Assembly (NCBI GenBank): GCA_018261735.1
Contig: JAGTRM010000023.1
Coordinates: forward strand, 1 to 64,000
Direction: 5' to 3'
Source: Pseudomonadota bacterium
Lineage (GTDB): Bacteria > Pseudomonadota > Gammaproteobacteria > Burkholderiales > Chitinibacteraceae
DNA length: 64,000 nt
Shown: piece by piece, positions 25,495 through 34,538 of the stretch
Numbering within the stretch: the first letter of the stretch is position 1
Layout of the letters: every line of letters begins with the position of its first letter
Position numbers and translations under genes: made by a program
Notes under the pieces: generated by a model
Seen by the model: only the letters and a program-made list of their open reading frames with translations
Told to the model about the DNA's origin: nothing
Databases searched by the model: none

Positions 25495-26910
25495 ATGAAC
25501 GCTGTGGTCGATTCCAAGTTTTCCGATTTTCACGTTGCCGATCTTTCCCTGGCCGATTGGGGCCGCAAGGAAATCCGCATTGCCGAAACCGAAATGCCGG
25601 GCCTGATGGCTGTGCGCGAAGAATTCGCCAAGACGCAGCCGCTTGCGGGCGCGCGCATCATGGGTTCTTTGCACATGACGATCCAGACCGCCGTGCTGAT
25701 CGAAACCCTGCAGGCGCTGGGCGCGCAAGTGCGCTGGGTCTCGTGCAATATTTTCTCGACCCAGGACCATGCCGCCGCCGCGATTGCCGCAGATGGCATC
25801 CCGGTCTTCGCCTACAAGGGCGAATCGCTGGAAGAATACTGGGATTACACGCACCGCGCGTTTGAATGGCCGAAAGGCCAGCACGCCAACATGATCCTGG
25901 ATGACGGCGGCGATGCAACCTTGCTGCTGCATTTGGGCGCACGCGCCGAGCAGGATATCTCTGTGGTGTCCAAGCCGACCTGCGAAGAAGAAACCGTGTT
26001 GTTTGCTGCGATCAAGGCGCAAATCGCCAAGGACCCGACCTGGTATTCGGTGCGCCTGGCCGCGATCAAGGGCGTGACCGAAGAAACTACCACCGGCGTG
26101 CACCGCCTGTACCAGATGTTTGAGCAGGGCAAGCTGGCCTTCCCGGCGATCAACGTTAACGATTCGGTGACCAAGTCCAAGTTCGATAATCTTTATGGCT
26201 GCCGCGAATCGCTGGTCGACGGTATCAAGCGCGCCACCGACGTGATGATCGCCGGCAAGGTTGCCGTGGTGCTGGGTTACGGCGATGTGGGCAAGGGTTG
26301 TGCGCAAAGCTTGCGCGGCTTGGGTGCGACCGTCTGGGTGACCGAAATCGACCCGATCTGCGCACTGCAAGCCGCGATGGAAGGCTATCGCGTGGTGACG
26401 ATGAACGAGGTCTGCGACAAGGCGGATATCTTTGTGACCACCACCGGCAACGTCGGCGTGATCACGCATGACCATCTGGTGAAGATGCGCAACAACGCCA
26501 TCGTCTGCAATATCGGCCACTTCGATAGCGAAATTGAAATCGCCAGCCTTCGCCAGTACGAGTGGGAAAACATCAAGCCGCAGGTCGATCATGTGATCTT
26601 GCCTTCGGGCCGTCGCATCATCGTGCTGGCCGAAGGCCGTCTGGTGAACCTCGGTTGCGCCACCGGTCACCCGTCGTTCGTGATGTCGAACTCGTTCACC
26701 AACCAGGTGCTGGCGCAGATCGAGCTGTTCACCAAGACCGCCGAGTACCCGGTAGGTGTCTACGTCTTGCCGAAGAAGCTCGACGAAATGGTCGCGCGCC
26801 TGCACCTGAAGAAGATCGGCGCGGAATTGACCGAACTTTCCGATGCGCAAGCCGCTTATATCGGCGTGCCCAAGGAAGGCCCGTACAAGCCGGCGCATTA
26901 CCGCTATTGA
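25495..26910 (+). CDS. ahcY: Adenosylhomocysteinase
   Basis: A 471-residue NAD-dependent enzyme that hydrolyses SAH to homocysteine and adenosine. It shows [35 protein letters not shown], the NAD-binding [16 protein letters not shown] and the family end [13 protein letters not shown] 25495 follows AAGGAG. Upstream in-frame ATG 25426 lies inside the riboswitch region and is rejected. metF follows 14 bp later. Confidence 0.98.
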   Translation: MNAVVDSKFSDFHVADLSLADWGRKEIRIAETEMPGLMAVREEFAKTQPLAGARIMGSLHMTIQTAVLIETLQALGAQVRWVSCNIFSTQDHAAAAIAADGIPVFAYKGESLEEYWDYTHRAFEWPKGQHANMILDDGGDATLLLHLGARAEQDISVVSKPTCEEETVLFAAIKAQIAKDPTWYSVRLAAIKGVTEETTTGVHRLYQMFEQGKLAFPAINVNDSVTKSKFDNLYGCRESLVDGIKRATDVMIAGKVAVVLGYGDVGKGCAQSLRGLGATVWVTEIDPICALQAAMEGYRVVTMNEVCDKADIFVTTTGNVGVITHDHLVKMRNNAIVCNIGHFDSEIEIASLRQYEWENIKPQVDHVILPSGRRIIVLAEGRLVNLGCATGHPSFVMSNSFTNQVLAQIELFTKTAEYPVGVYVLPKKLDEMVARLHLKKIGAELTELSDAQAAYIGVPKEGPYKPAHYRY

Positions 26911-26924
26911 TCGGAGGCGAGCGA

Positions 26925-27749
26925 ATGAAACCCATCAGTTTCGAGTTTTTCCCGCCGAAGAGCGAAGAGGGCGCTGCCAAGTTGCGTACCACGCGTCGCC
27001 AACTGGCGCAGTTCAAGCCGGAGTATTTTTCCGTGACCTTCGGTGCGGGCGGCTCCACGCAAGAGGGCACGCTCAAGGCGGTGCTGGAGATCCAGCAGGA
27101 AGGCCTGCATGCTGCGCCGCATCTCTCCTGCATCGGCTCGACGCGCGAGAAGATCCGCACGATTGTCGATGAGTACAAATCACATGGCATCCGTCATATC
27201 GTGGCTCTGCGCGGCGATATCCCGTCCGGTGCCGGGGATGTGGGCGAGTTTCGCTACGCCAATGAACTGGTCAGCTTCCTGCGCGAGGAATATGGCGACT
27301 GGTTCCATATCGGCGTGGCTGCGTACCCGGAATTCCACCCGCAGGCGCCTTCTGCGGAAGCTGACATGCGCAATTTCGTGAACAAGGTAAAAGCCGGTGC
27401 TGATACCGCGATCACGCAGTATTTCTTCAATGCGGATGCCTACTTCCGCTTTGTCGATGATGTGACTGCGCGTGGTGTGACGATCCCGGTCTTTCCGGGC
27501 ATCATGCCGATCCAGAACTTCAGCCAGCTGGCCCGCTTCTCGGATATGTGCGGGACTGAAATTCCGCGCTGGTTGCGCTTGCGCCTGCAGTCGTTCGGCG
27601 ATGATGCGGCGTCGATCCGGGCGTTCGGTCTGGATGTCATGACCGATCTATCCGATCGCCTGCTTGCTGGCGGTGCCCCGGGACTGCATTTTTATACGCT
27701 GAATGCAGCGGGTGCGGTTTCGACGATCTGTCAGCGCCTAGGCTATTGA
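26925..27749 (+). CDS. metF: 5,10-methylenetetrahydrofolate reductase
   Basis: A 274-residue flavoprotein that makes 5-methyltetrahydrofolate for methionine synthesis. It begins MKPISFEFFPPKSEEG, with VTFGAGGSTQEGT, HLSCIGSTREKI, IVALRGDIP and ADTAITQYFFNADAYFRFV. CGGAGG lies before the ATG. It shares the riboswitch-controlled transcript with ahcY, linking homocysteine release to remethylation. Confidence 0.97.
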   Translation: MKPISFEFFPPKSEEGAAKLRTTRRQLAQFKPEYFSVTFGAGGSTQEGTLKAVLEIQQEGLHAAPHLSCIGSTREKIRTIVDEYKSHGIRHIVALRGDIPSGAGDVGEFRYANELVSFLREEYGDWFHIGVAAYPEFHPQAPSAEADMRNFVNKVKAGADTAITQYFFNADAYFRFVDDVTARGVTIPVFPGIMPIQNFSQLARFSDMCGTEIPRWLRLRLQSFGDDAASIRAFGLDVMTDLSDRLLAGGAPGLHFYTLNAAGAVSTICQRLGY

Positions 27750-27773
27750 TATCGAGTAACGATGATGTATATA

Positions 27774-27812
27774 AAAACGGGCCGGCAAACGATTGCCGGC
27801 CCGTTTTTTTTG
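27774..27812 (+). terminator. Terminator after metF
   Basis: The stem AAACGGGCCGGCA / TGCCGGCCCGTTT with loop AACGAT is followed by eight T. Confidence 0.93.
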
Positions 27813-28145
27813 GTTTTCAGTACCTTCTTTTGCCTTCATCAATTACATTCACAGCCAGACTCGCTTGCTGGACGATTTCTGCATCCTCGACAAGAATATG
27901 CTGGCATATCGGATTACATTTCTTTTTTTTTGCCATAGACATCGCTGCGTCAATTTTTTTCGTCCACCAATGAATGGATACTGATGAAAAACTTGTTGCC
28001 CGGCTATAGAATCGGGCGATGGCCACGCGAATTTGATGCTCGTTCTGACTGGTATTGGCTGTCCGGTGCGCAAAGTTGGCGCCGCATGTTGTGCTGCTGT
28101 TCCCGGAGATAAAATTTTGCTGTCACCAAGTTCATCAAGGCGCAC
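27813..28145. other. Gene-free region before the GGDEF/EAL gene
   Basis: About 330 bases with several T/A runs. No RNA gene, repeat or convincing promoter was seen. A short minus-strand reading frame here lacks a ribosome site and is not called. Confidence 0.5.
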
Positions 28146-30965
28146 ATGAAGCCTCATCACCACCGTATTGCATTCAAGATAGTCCTGACTTATTGCTTGC
28201 TGGCTGCCGGGTGGATTTTGCTGTCTGACAATCTGGTTTCCTTCCTGTTTTCCGATCCGGCAAAGATAACACTGATCAGTACGCTGAAAGGCTGGTTCTT
28301 TGTCTTAGTGACCGGATCATTGCTGTTCGCCCAGTTGCGCCATTATCTGGGACGGATGGAGCAGCAGCGGGTGGCTTTGCAGAAGGAAGAAGAACGCTTT
28401 CGCTGCATTTTCAATTCAGTTGATGAAGCTATTTTTGTGCAGCGTGCCAGTGACGGTGAAATTCTTGATGTCAACCAGCGTGCGCTTGGTTTGTTCGGGT
28501 ATGACAAGACGGAAATCTGCCAGCTCGGAATAGGGCAAGTTTGTGCCAATTACCCGCCTTATACGCTGGAAAATGTCAAAGGCTATTGGAGCAAGGCCCG
28601 CGAGGAGGTGCAAAGCTTTGACTGGCATGCCAGGCGCAAGGATGGCCAGTTGGTTTGGGTAAGCGTGACCTTGTCCCTTGCCGTTCTGGGGGGCATGGAA
28701 GTCATCCTGGCGACAGTGCGCGATATCGGGGATCGCAAGCGTGCCGAGCTGGCCCTGGCGCGCAAGAATGCCATCTATGCCGTACTCAGTGGCACAAACA
28801 AAGCCATCGTGACTTGCCATGGCCGCCAGCAATTGTTCGATACGGTATGCAGTGTGGCGCTGAAACTGGCTGGCTTTTGCCTGGTCTGGATTTCCGCGCC
28901 GGGCAGTGGCTCCACACGCCGGCCGGTATTGGTTGCCAGTGCCGGACTCCCGGGCGATTCCGTGCTGCGAAAAAACTTACAGAATCTGACTGATGAGGCC
29001 ATCAATGCCCTGCCCAGTAGCGTGGCATTGCGGGAAGGTCGCCACCTGATCATCAACGATACTTCCGAGTGGGATTGGCCACAGCCGGCTTTGGCGCTGG
29101 AGGACATCGGCGTGTGTGCCATGATGACCATGCCGATTGAGGGGGGGGGATTTCGCGGCACCTTCTCGGTGAGTGCCAAAGAAGCCGGCTATTTTGATGA
29201 TGAAGTGATTTCCCTGCTGCTGGAGGTGGCGGGCGACATCTCCTTTGCGTTGAAGAAAATGCATGAGGCCGATGAGCGTGCGCGGGCGGAAGCGCAAATC
29301 CGCCTGCATGCCCGTGTGTTTGAAGAAAGCCGCGATGGCATGCTGATTGCCGATGCACAGAATCGCATCATCATGGTCAATCGCGCCTTTACCGAAGCCA
29401 CGGGGTATGCACTGGAAGACGTGCAGGGACAAAACCCGAGGCTGCTGAATTCGGGCAGGCAAGACCGAGATTTTTATTTGAAGATGTGGTCCTCGCTCAA
29501 CAACGTGGGCAGCTGGCAGGGCGAGGTCTGGAACCGGCATAAAGACGGGGAATGCAGCCCCGAGTGGCTTACCCTGCGCGCGGTATTGGACCAGACCGGC
29601 AAGCCGGCCAATTATTTCGCCGTTTATGCGGATCAGTCGGAACGCCGCGCGCTGGAGGAATTGCAATGGCTGAAGCGCTTCGATCCGTTGACCGGTTTGC
29701 CCAATCGCCTGTTGCTCGACGACCGGGTGGGTGAGGCGATTGTGCATGCGCGCCAGCATGACCATGGCGTGGCGCTGCTGTGTGCAAACCTGGACCGCTT
29801 CCGCTATGTCAACGAATCCCTGGGGCACGGTACCGGTGACAAGGTGTTGCGCGAGATGGCCGAACGGTTTGTTACGGCACTGGCGGGCGCGGGGACTGTT
29901 TCCCGGCTCTCCGGTGACGTGTTTGTGATCCTTTTGCCCGAGATCCAGGGCGAGGTGGAGGCCATTGCGATGGCCGACAAATTGTTGGGTGTCGCCGCGG
30001 AAGTGCTGGAAGTCGATGGGGCGGAAATCAACCTGACCGCCAGTTTGGGCATCGCGCTGTATCCCGAGGATGGCGACAGTTTCGAGAGTCTGCTCAAGCA
30101 TTCCGATTCCGCCCTGATCCGGGCACGGGAAGAAGGCAGCAACAGTTACCGGTTCTATACCAACGATCTCAACAGCCGGGCCCAGCGTATTTTGGGGCTG
30201 TCGAGCGATTTGCATCAGGCGCTCGACAACGACTGGTTTGTGCTGCATTACCAGCCCCAGGTCTGCGCGAAAAGCGGCCATGTGGTGGGCGTGGAGGCCT
30301 TGATCAGGCTTAATCATCCGGTTCGGGGCCTGGTGCCGCCGGGCGAGTTTATTTCCGTGGCGGAAGAGACGGGCTTGATCGTGCCGATCGGCGCCTGGGT
30401 GATGCGCGAGGCCTGCCGGCAATTGCGCAGCTGGCAGGGAATCGGGTGCGCCGGATTGATCATGGCGGTCAATTTGTCGCCCAAGCAGCTGCGCGATGCC
30501 GAACTGCGCTCAACCATCCTGGCCGCGATCACGGAAGCGGGCCTGGAACCGCATCGGCTGGAGCTGGAGTTTACCGAAAGCGCGGTCATGCATAACCTGG
30601 ATTCGACGCTGTCACTGATGCATGATCTCAATGCGCTGGGCGTGCGCCTGTCGATCGACGATTTTGGCACCGGCTATTCCAGCCTGAATTATCTGAAGCA
30701 GTTTCCTATCGACCGGATCAAGATCGATCAATCCTTTGTTCGCAATATCGTGAACGATGCCAATGACGCAACGATTGTGCGGGCCATTATCGGCTTGTCG
30801 CGCGCCATGGGGCTGTCGACGATTGCCGAAGGGGTGGAAACCCTGGAGCAGGCCCGTATTCTAAGGGCGCTGCAGTGTGATGACTTGCAAGGCTATTACT
30901 TCGCACGTCCTGCGCCGGCGCAGGAAACCGGCCAACTGCTGAACACCGTCTGGGGTTCGAACTAG
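28146..30965 (+). CDS. Membrane PAS-GAF-PAS-GGDEF-EAL protein (c-di-GMP phosphodiesterase)
   Basis: A 939-residue sensor. Two hydrophobic segments (about 10-32 and 43-63) are followed by PAS (about 80-200), GAF (about 210-365) and a second PAS (about 385-500). GGDEF is at about 515-675 and EAL at about 690-930. The GGDEF signature is degenerate, reading SGDVF at 589-593, so cyclase activity is unlikely. The EAL motif (717-719) and DDFGTGYSS (from 838), with further metal ligands, are intact. The protein probably degrades c-di-GMP under control of a signal bound by the PAS/GAF modules. It is monocistronic. Confidence 0.88.
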   Translation: MKPHHHRIAFKIVLTYCLLAAGWILLSDNLVSFLFSDPAKITLISTLKGWFFVLVTGSLLFAQLRHYLGRMEQQRVALQKEEERFRCIFNSVDEAIFVQRASDGEILDVNQRALGLFGYDKTEICQLGIGQVCANYPPYTLENVKGYWSKAREEVQSFDWHARRKDGQLVWVSVTLSLAVLGGMEVILATVRDIGDRKRAELALARKNAIYAVLSGTNKAIVTCHGRQQLFDTVCSVALKLAGFCLVWISAPGSGSTRRPVLVASAGLPGDSVLRKNLQNLTDEAINALPSSVALREGRHLIINDTSEWDWPQPALALEDIGVCAMMTMPIEGGGFRGTFSVSAKEAGYFDDEVISLLLEVAGDISFALKKMHEADERARAEAQIRLHARVFEESRDGMLIADAQNRIIMVNRAFTEATGYALEDVQGQNPRLLNSGRQDRDFYLKMWSSLNNVGSWQGEVWNRHKDGECSPEWLTLRAVLDQTGKPANYFAVYADQSERRALEELQWLKRFDPLTGLPNRLLLDDRVGEAIVHARQHDHGVALLCANLDRFRYVNESLGHGTGDKVLREMAERFVTALAGAGTVSRLSGDVFVILLPEIQGEVEAIAMADKLLGVAAEVLEVDGAEINLTASLGIALYPEDGDSFESLLKHSDSALIRAREEGSNSYRFYTNDLNSRAQRILGLSSDLHQALDNDWFVLHYQPQVCAKSGHVVGVEALIRLNHPVRGLVPPGEFISVAEETGLIVPIGAWVMREACRQLRSWQGIGCAGLIMAVNLSPKQLRDAELRSTILAAITEAGLEPHRLELEFTESAVMHNLDSTLSLMHDLNALGVRLSIDDFGTGYSSLNYLKQFPIDRIKIDQSFVRNIVNDANDATIVRAIIGLSRAMGLSTIAEGVETLEQARILRALQCDDLQGYYFARPAPAQETGQLLNTVWGSN

Positions 30966-31243
30966 GTACCGTTGGCGGGCCGTGTCGCTTCTTCCAGCAG
31001 AGTGAGCCAGGTCAGGGCATCTTCCCGGCCATTGCCGCACATATCCTGTGCGGGTTGCAATCCACCACAAAAATCGGGTCGTTCCGGCTGGCCGAAAAGT
31101 TTGCAGCGCAAGGACTCGTCCAGTTGAATGCACGCAACCCCGGCCGGCTTGCCCTTGGGCATGCCGGGGATGGGGCGGGTGATGGAAGGGGCAATGCAGC
31201 ACGCGGCGCAACCGGCGCGGCAGGAAAAGGATGTCTGGCTCAT
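30962..31243 (-). CDS. YkgJ-family cysteine cluster protein
   Basis: A 93-residue protein starting [16 protein letters not shown], the metal-binding cysteine cluster of the YkgJ/UPF0153 family. Further Cys residues occur at GVACIQL, LRCKLFG and DFCGGL. Function is unknown; a bound Zn or Fe-S site is assumed for the family. The stop overlaps the stop of the converging GGDEF/EAL gene. ATG 31243 is preferred because the family begins just before the cluster. Confidence 0.8.
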   Translation of the reverse strand: MSQTSFSCRAGCAACCIAPSITRPIPGMPKGKPAGVACIQLDESLRCKLFGQPERPDFCGGLQPAQDMCGNGREDALTWLTLLEEATRPANGT

Positions 31244-31323
31244 CCCGCGATTGGAACTGATTCGGTCGCAATGAACAAGCCTGGCCGGGATGATCCTTTC
31301 CCCGAAGCGCCAGGAGGCGGGAA

Positions 31324-31716
31324 TTACATGATGGTCTTGGTTTTCAGGATCTCCATGGCGGTATCCACATAGTCGCTGGGCTTGGGCCATTCGCCTTTGT
31401 CGATCAATTCATCGATGTAACGCGGTACATTGCTTGCCAAACGGCTGGCTGCCTGCTCGGGGGCAATGCCCAACTGGCTGGCATATTCATCCAGAAATGC
31501 CTTGCCAAAGGTATTTTCAACTTCTTCGACGGGGCTGGCGCTGCTGCTTTTCCATGCCGGGAGATCGGCATCGCGTTCGTGCTTCAAATACATATCAACC
31601 AAGCCGGCAAGGCCTTCCTGCTTCTCAATAATGGTGACCAATGGCGCCACCAATTCACTGTATTGATCCTGTTTGCCGGCCAAGAGGGTATCGGTCAGTC
31701 GATCAAATAGTCCCAT
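31324..31716 (-). CDS. YidB-like (DUF937) protein
   Basis: A 130-residue soluble protein beginning [12 protein letters not shown], with the YidB-like C-terminal segment [35 protein letters not shown]. It belongs to a family of unknown function. AAGGAGAGA precedes ATG 31716. A long perfect inverted repeat lies just upstream (31731-31751) and may regulate it. Confidence 0.75.
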   Translation of the reverse strand: MGLFDRLTDTLLAGKQDQYSELVAPLVTIIEKQEGLAGLVDMYLKHERDADLPAWKSSSASPVEEVENTFGKAFLDEYASQLGIAPEQAASRLASNVPRYIDELIDKGEWPKPSDYVDTAMEILKTKTIM

Positions 31717-31730
31717 GATTCTCTCCTTGT

Positions 31731-31751
31731 TATTGAAACCTTGTTTCAATA
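31731..31751. repeat. Perfect palindrome upstream of the YidB-like gene
   Basis: Nine-base arms TATTGAAAC and GTTTCAATA surround CTT, 15 bases before the start codon of the minus-strand gene. The symmetry is that of a repressor operator or a 5'-leader hairpin. Confidence 0.55.
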
Positions 31752-32069
31752 TAGCGGCGGGATCGTCAATAGGCCAGTTGGCAGGAACAGCTTGCATGTC
31801 CGGATGGATGTTTCTTGCCCCCCCCTGGGGTGATGCTAATAGGGAAAGGGTATGCCGGATTCAAACCGTATCTGTTGTCGGCGCGGCTGGATGAATTCCG
31901 GAATCGGGAGTAATGCTTTGGCAAAAATATCGTGAAATCAGATGGTTGATTTGTGCTGGTTCGGAGGAAAACTTCTTTTGTGTCGGATCTGTTTCTGCCA
32001 CTCATCGGCAAATTCAGGCCAAACAAATTTGGTGCTTATGGAAGAAGACCTAGCGTTAACTAAGTGATG

Positions 32070-32102
32070 CATGCAAATTGCAAATAGTTATGGGTTTGCA
32101 TG
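32070..32102. repeat. Inverted repeat upstream of the OmpA-family gene
   Basis: CATGCAAA (32070-32077) and TTTGCATG (32095-32102) lie 34 bases before the start codon; a further CAAATTGCAAAT lies inside. It may be an operator or a leader hairpin. Confidence 0.4.
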
Positions 32103-32136
32103 ACAGTGTTCCATTTGTTTTACATGGGAGGTCAAT

Positions 32137-32802
32137 ATGTCCAGAAAATTGCTTGTTTGCTTGATTGTGTCAGGTGTTCTGAGTGGGGTGAGCACGGCAT
32201 CCAATGCCGGAATCGAAGCTTATGTGCAGGGGGCAACGGCCACGCCTGTATGGAAAAACAGCTTTGGTGAGTGTTGGCATACGGGAACCTGGACCAAGGA
32301 GGCGGCCACGGTGGAAGGATGTGATGGTTATGTCAAACCGGTTCCTGCTGCTGTGGTGCCTGCTCCCGCGCCCATGCCGGAACCGGCGAAAACCGAGCCG
32401 CCACCGCCACCACCCCAGCCCGTGGTTTACACGCTCAAGGCGGATGTGCTGTTCGATTTCGATAAATCCGTGCTGAAGCCGGAAGGGAAAAAAACACTCG
32501 ATTCGTTTTATGACGAAATCAAGGCGGCCGATCCCCAGAACGGGTTTGCCCGCGTGACTGGGTATGCCGACCGGATTGGTACGGAACAATACAACCTGAA
32601 GCTTTCTCAGGAGCGTGCCAAAACCGTAGCGGATTACCTGGTGGACAAAGGCAAGCAGGAAGAAAAGATCAAGATCGAAGGCTTGGGTGAATCCAACCCG
32701 GTAACGGGCGGAACTTGCGACAAGGTGCGTCCGCGCAAGGCGCTGATCGATTGTCTGGCGCCTGATCGCCGGGTCGAAATCGAAGTGCAAGGAAAGAAAT
32801 AG
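32137..32802 (+). CDS. OmpA-family peptidoglycan-associated protein
   Basis: A 221-residue periplasmic/outer-membrane-associated protein. It has a signal peptide (about 1-23, ending SNA), a short domain with two Cys, a Pro-rich hinge (PPPPPPQP near 88-94) and the OmpA C-terminal peptidoglycan-binding domain. The latter includes [33 protein letters not shown] and a final RRVEIEV. There is no N-terminal beta-barrel, so it resembles neisserial RmpM (class 4) rather than full OmpA. GGGAGG precedes the ATG. Confidence 0.88.
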   Translation: MSRKLLVCLIVSGVLSGVSTASNAGIEAYVQGATATPVWKNSFGECWHTGTWTKEAATVEGCDGYVKPVPAAVVPAPAPMPEPAKTEPPPPPPQPVVYTLKADVLFDFDKSVLKPEGKKTLDSFYDEIKAADPQNGFARVTGYADRIGTEQYNLKLSQERAKTVADYLVDKGKQEEKIKIEGLGESNPVTGGTCDKVRPRKALIDCLAPDRRVEIEVQGKK

Positions 32803-32822
32803 TTGTAGTTCGCAGCAGTCAG

Positions 32823-32856
32823 CCCGCCGCCTGCTTGCCTGGGCGGCGGGTTTTCT
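32823..32856 (+). terminator. Terminator after the OmpA-family gene
   Basis: The GC-rich 9-bp stem CCCGCCGCC / GGCGGCGGG is followed by TTTTCTT, in the gap to the converging argA. Confidence 0.8.
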
Positions 32857-32863
32857 TGGCTGG

Positions 32864-34180
32864 TCAGATGGCAATCTGCTTGATAAACACTTTCGAACGG
32901 CGCTGGTAGTTGTAGAGGCGCTTGCGCTCGATCGGCAGGTCTTCCACCGTGGCCGGCGCGAAGCCGCGTTCGACAAACCAGTGCGCGGTGCGCGTGGTCA
33001 GTACGAAGAGCTTGCGAACGCCCAGGCTTCTGGCCTGTTGCTCGATATGCTTGAGTAGTTGCTCGCCGCGATCTTCTTCGCGGTAAGCCGGATCGACCAC
33101 GAGGCAGGCCATTTCCGCCATGCGGTTTTCCAGAAAGGGGTGCATGGCGACGCAGCCGATGATGCGTCCGTCGTACTCCAGCACCGAATAGCGATGGATT
33201 TCGCGCTCGATCAGTTCGCGGCCACGCTTGACCAGTACCCCGTCTTCTTCCAGTGGTTCGATCAGGGCCAGCATGCCGCCAACGTCGTCGATGGTGGCTT
33301 CGCGCAGGGTCTCCAGCGACTCGTGCGAGACCATGGTGCCGATACCGTCATGCGTGAACAGCTCCATCAGCAGGGAACCATCGACATGGTGACTGACGAG
33401 ATGGGCCCGTTTAACGCCGTGGCGGACGGCGCGGATCGCGCAGGGCAGGTAGAGCTTGATGTCTTCGTGCGGGTGCGGATGCTTGGCCAGCAGTTGCTCT
33501 GCATCCAGTGCGGTCAGGTCGGTCAGGAGTTCACCTTCTTCCGATACCACGCCGGGCTGATCGAGCAGGAACAGCAGCTTGTCTGCTTTCAAGGCCATGG
33601 CGGTGCTGGTGGCGATATCTTCCAGCGGCACGTTGAAAACTTCGCCGGTGGGCGAATAGCCGATGGTGGAGAGCAGCACCATCTCGCCGTCGTCCAGGCG
33701 GTAGCGGATGGCCGTGGTATCGACCTTGCGCACCTCGCCGGTGTACATCATGTCGACGCCGTCACGCACGCCCATCGGTTGCGCGGTGATGAAATTGCCG
33801 GCCGATACGCGGATGTCGGCATTGGCCATCGGCGAATTGGGCATGCCCATCGACAGCAGCGATTCAATTTCCACCCGCACTGCGCCCACGGCCTGGATCA
33901 CGCACTCCAGCGCATTGGCTTCGGTCACCCGCATGCCATGGTGGTAGCGGGTTTCCAGCCCCTTTTCCGCTAGCCGGGCCTCGATTTGTGGTCGCGCGCC
34001 ATGTACCACGACAAGGCGTACGCCCAGACTGGTCAAGAGGTTGATGTCATAGGTGAGCTGAAAGAATTTGCCGTCGCGCACCACATCGCCCCCCAGGGCG
34101 ATGACGAAGGTTCGGCCCCGGAAAGCATGAATGTAGGGCGCGGCCTGACGGAACCATTCGACGAAATCAGCGGTATGCAT
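32864..34180 (-). CDS. argA: N-acetylglutamate synthase
   Basis: A 438-residue classical ArgA, first step of arginine synthesis and feedback-inhibited by arginine. The N-terminal amino-acid-kinase-like domain shows FRGRTFVIALGGDVVRDG and VVHGARPQIEARL. The C-terminal GNAT domain (from about 290) has CLVVDPAYREEDRGEQLLKHIE and FVLTTRTAHWFVERGF. ATG 34180 aligns with the usual start HTADFVEWFRQAAPYI; a start 13 codons earlier (34219) is possible. Neither has a good ribosome site. Confidence 0.93.
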   Translation of the reverse strand: MHTADFVEWFRQAAPYIHAFRGRTFVIALGGDVVRDGKFFQLTYDINLLTSLGVRLVVVHGARPQIEARLAEKGLETRYHHGMRVTEANALECVIQAVGAVRVEIESLLSMGMPNSPMANADIRVSAGNFITAQPMGVRDGVDMMYTGEVRKVDTTAIRYRLDDGEMVLLSTIGYSPTGEVFNVPLEDIATSTAMALKADKLLFLLDQPGVVSEEGELLTDLTALDAEQLLAKHPHPHEDIKLYLPCAIRAVRHGVKRAHLVSHHVDGSLLMELFTHDGIGTMVSHESLETLREATIDDVGGMLALIEPLEEDGVLVKRGRELIEREIHRYSVLEYDGRIIGCVAMHPFLENRMAEMACLVVDPAYREEDRGEQLLKHIEQQARSLGVRKLFVLTTRTAHWFVERGFAPATVEDLPIERKRLYNYQRRSKVFIKQIAI

Positions 34181-34538
34181 GGGCAACTTTAGCTTGGGAG
34201 AATTGGCAACAGCCGGCATTTTAGCGCCGTGCCGGGCGGGGTGCGGACAAAAAAATGGATTTCTGCATGGTTTTTGATTTTTGTGGCCGGACTTCTTGGA
34301 AAAGGCAAGTGATGGGTGCCCCGTGGCGAGGGGACGTTGTTCCTTGTCAGGAGGTGATACTTTTTAGAGGGGTATGCCTGGTTGAATCAAAGTAAATGGC
34401 TGGCCGGGCAGCGCTTGCGGCTGGTCCCCCGGGCTTTTTGTAGTTAAAATACAAAATTGCTCTTCGTTCGCCAGACGGGCGTCAAGTAGGGCTTTCACCC
34501 ACCTGATAAATAGCAGGCTTTCATCTGGATATTCGGTT
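34181..34538. other. Gene-free region between argA and the PEPCK-like gene
   Basis: 358 bases between divergent genes. It should hold both promoters. An AT-rich stretch near 34442-34455 could contain a -10, but no confident element can be assigned. Confidence 0.4.

Larger units (their letters stand above)
31717..32136. other. 420-bp gene-free region between the YidB-like and OmpA-family genes
   Basis: It holds two inverted repeats, listed separately. Otherwise AT-rich sequence with no gene or recognisable RNA. Confidence 0.5.

Noticed and set aside
27817..27942. Short minus-strand reading frame encoding a Lys-rich peptide of about 40 residues after metF
   Set aside because: No ribosome site, starts in a run of A, and no recognisable homology; it abuts the metF terminator.
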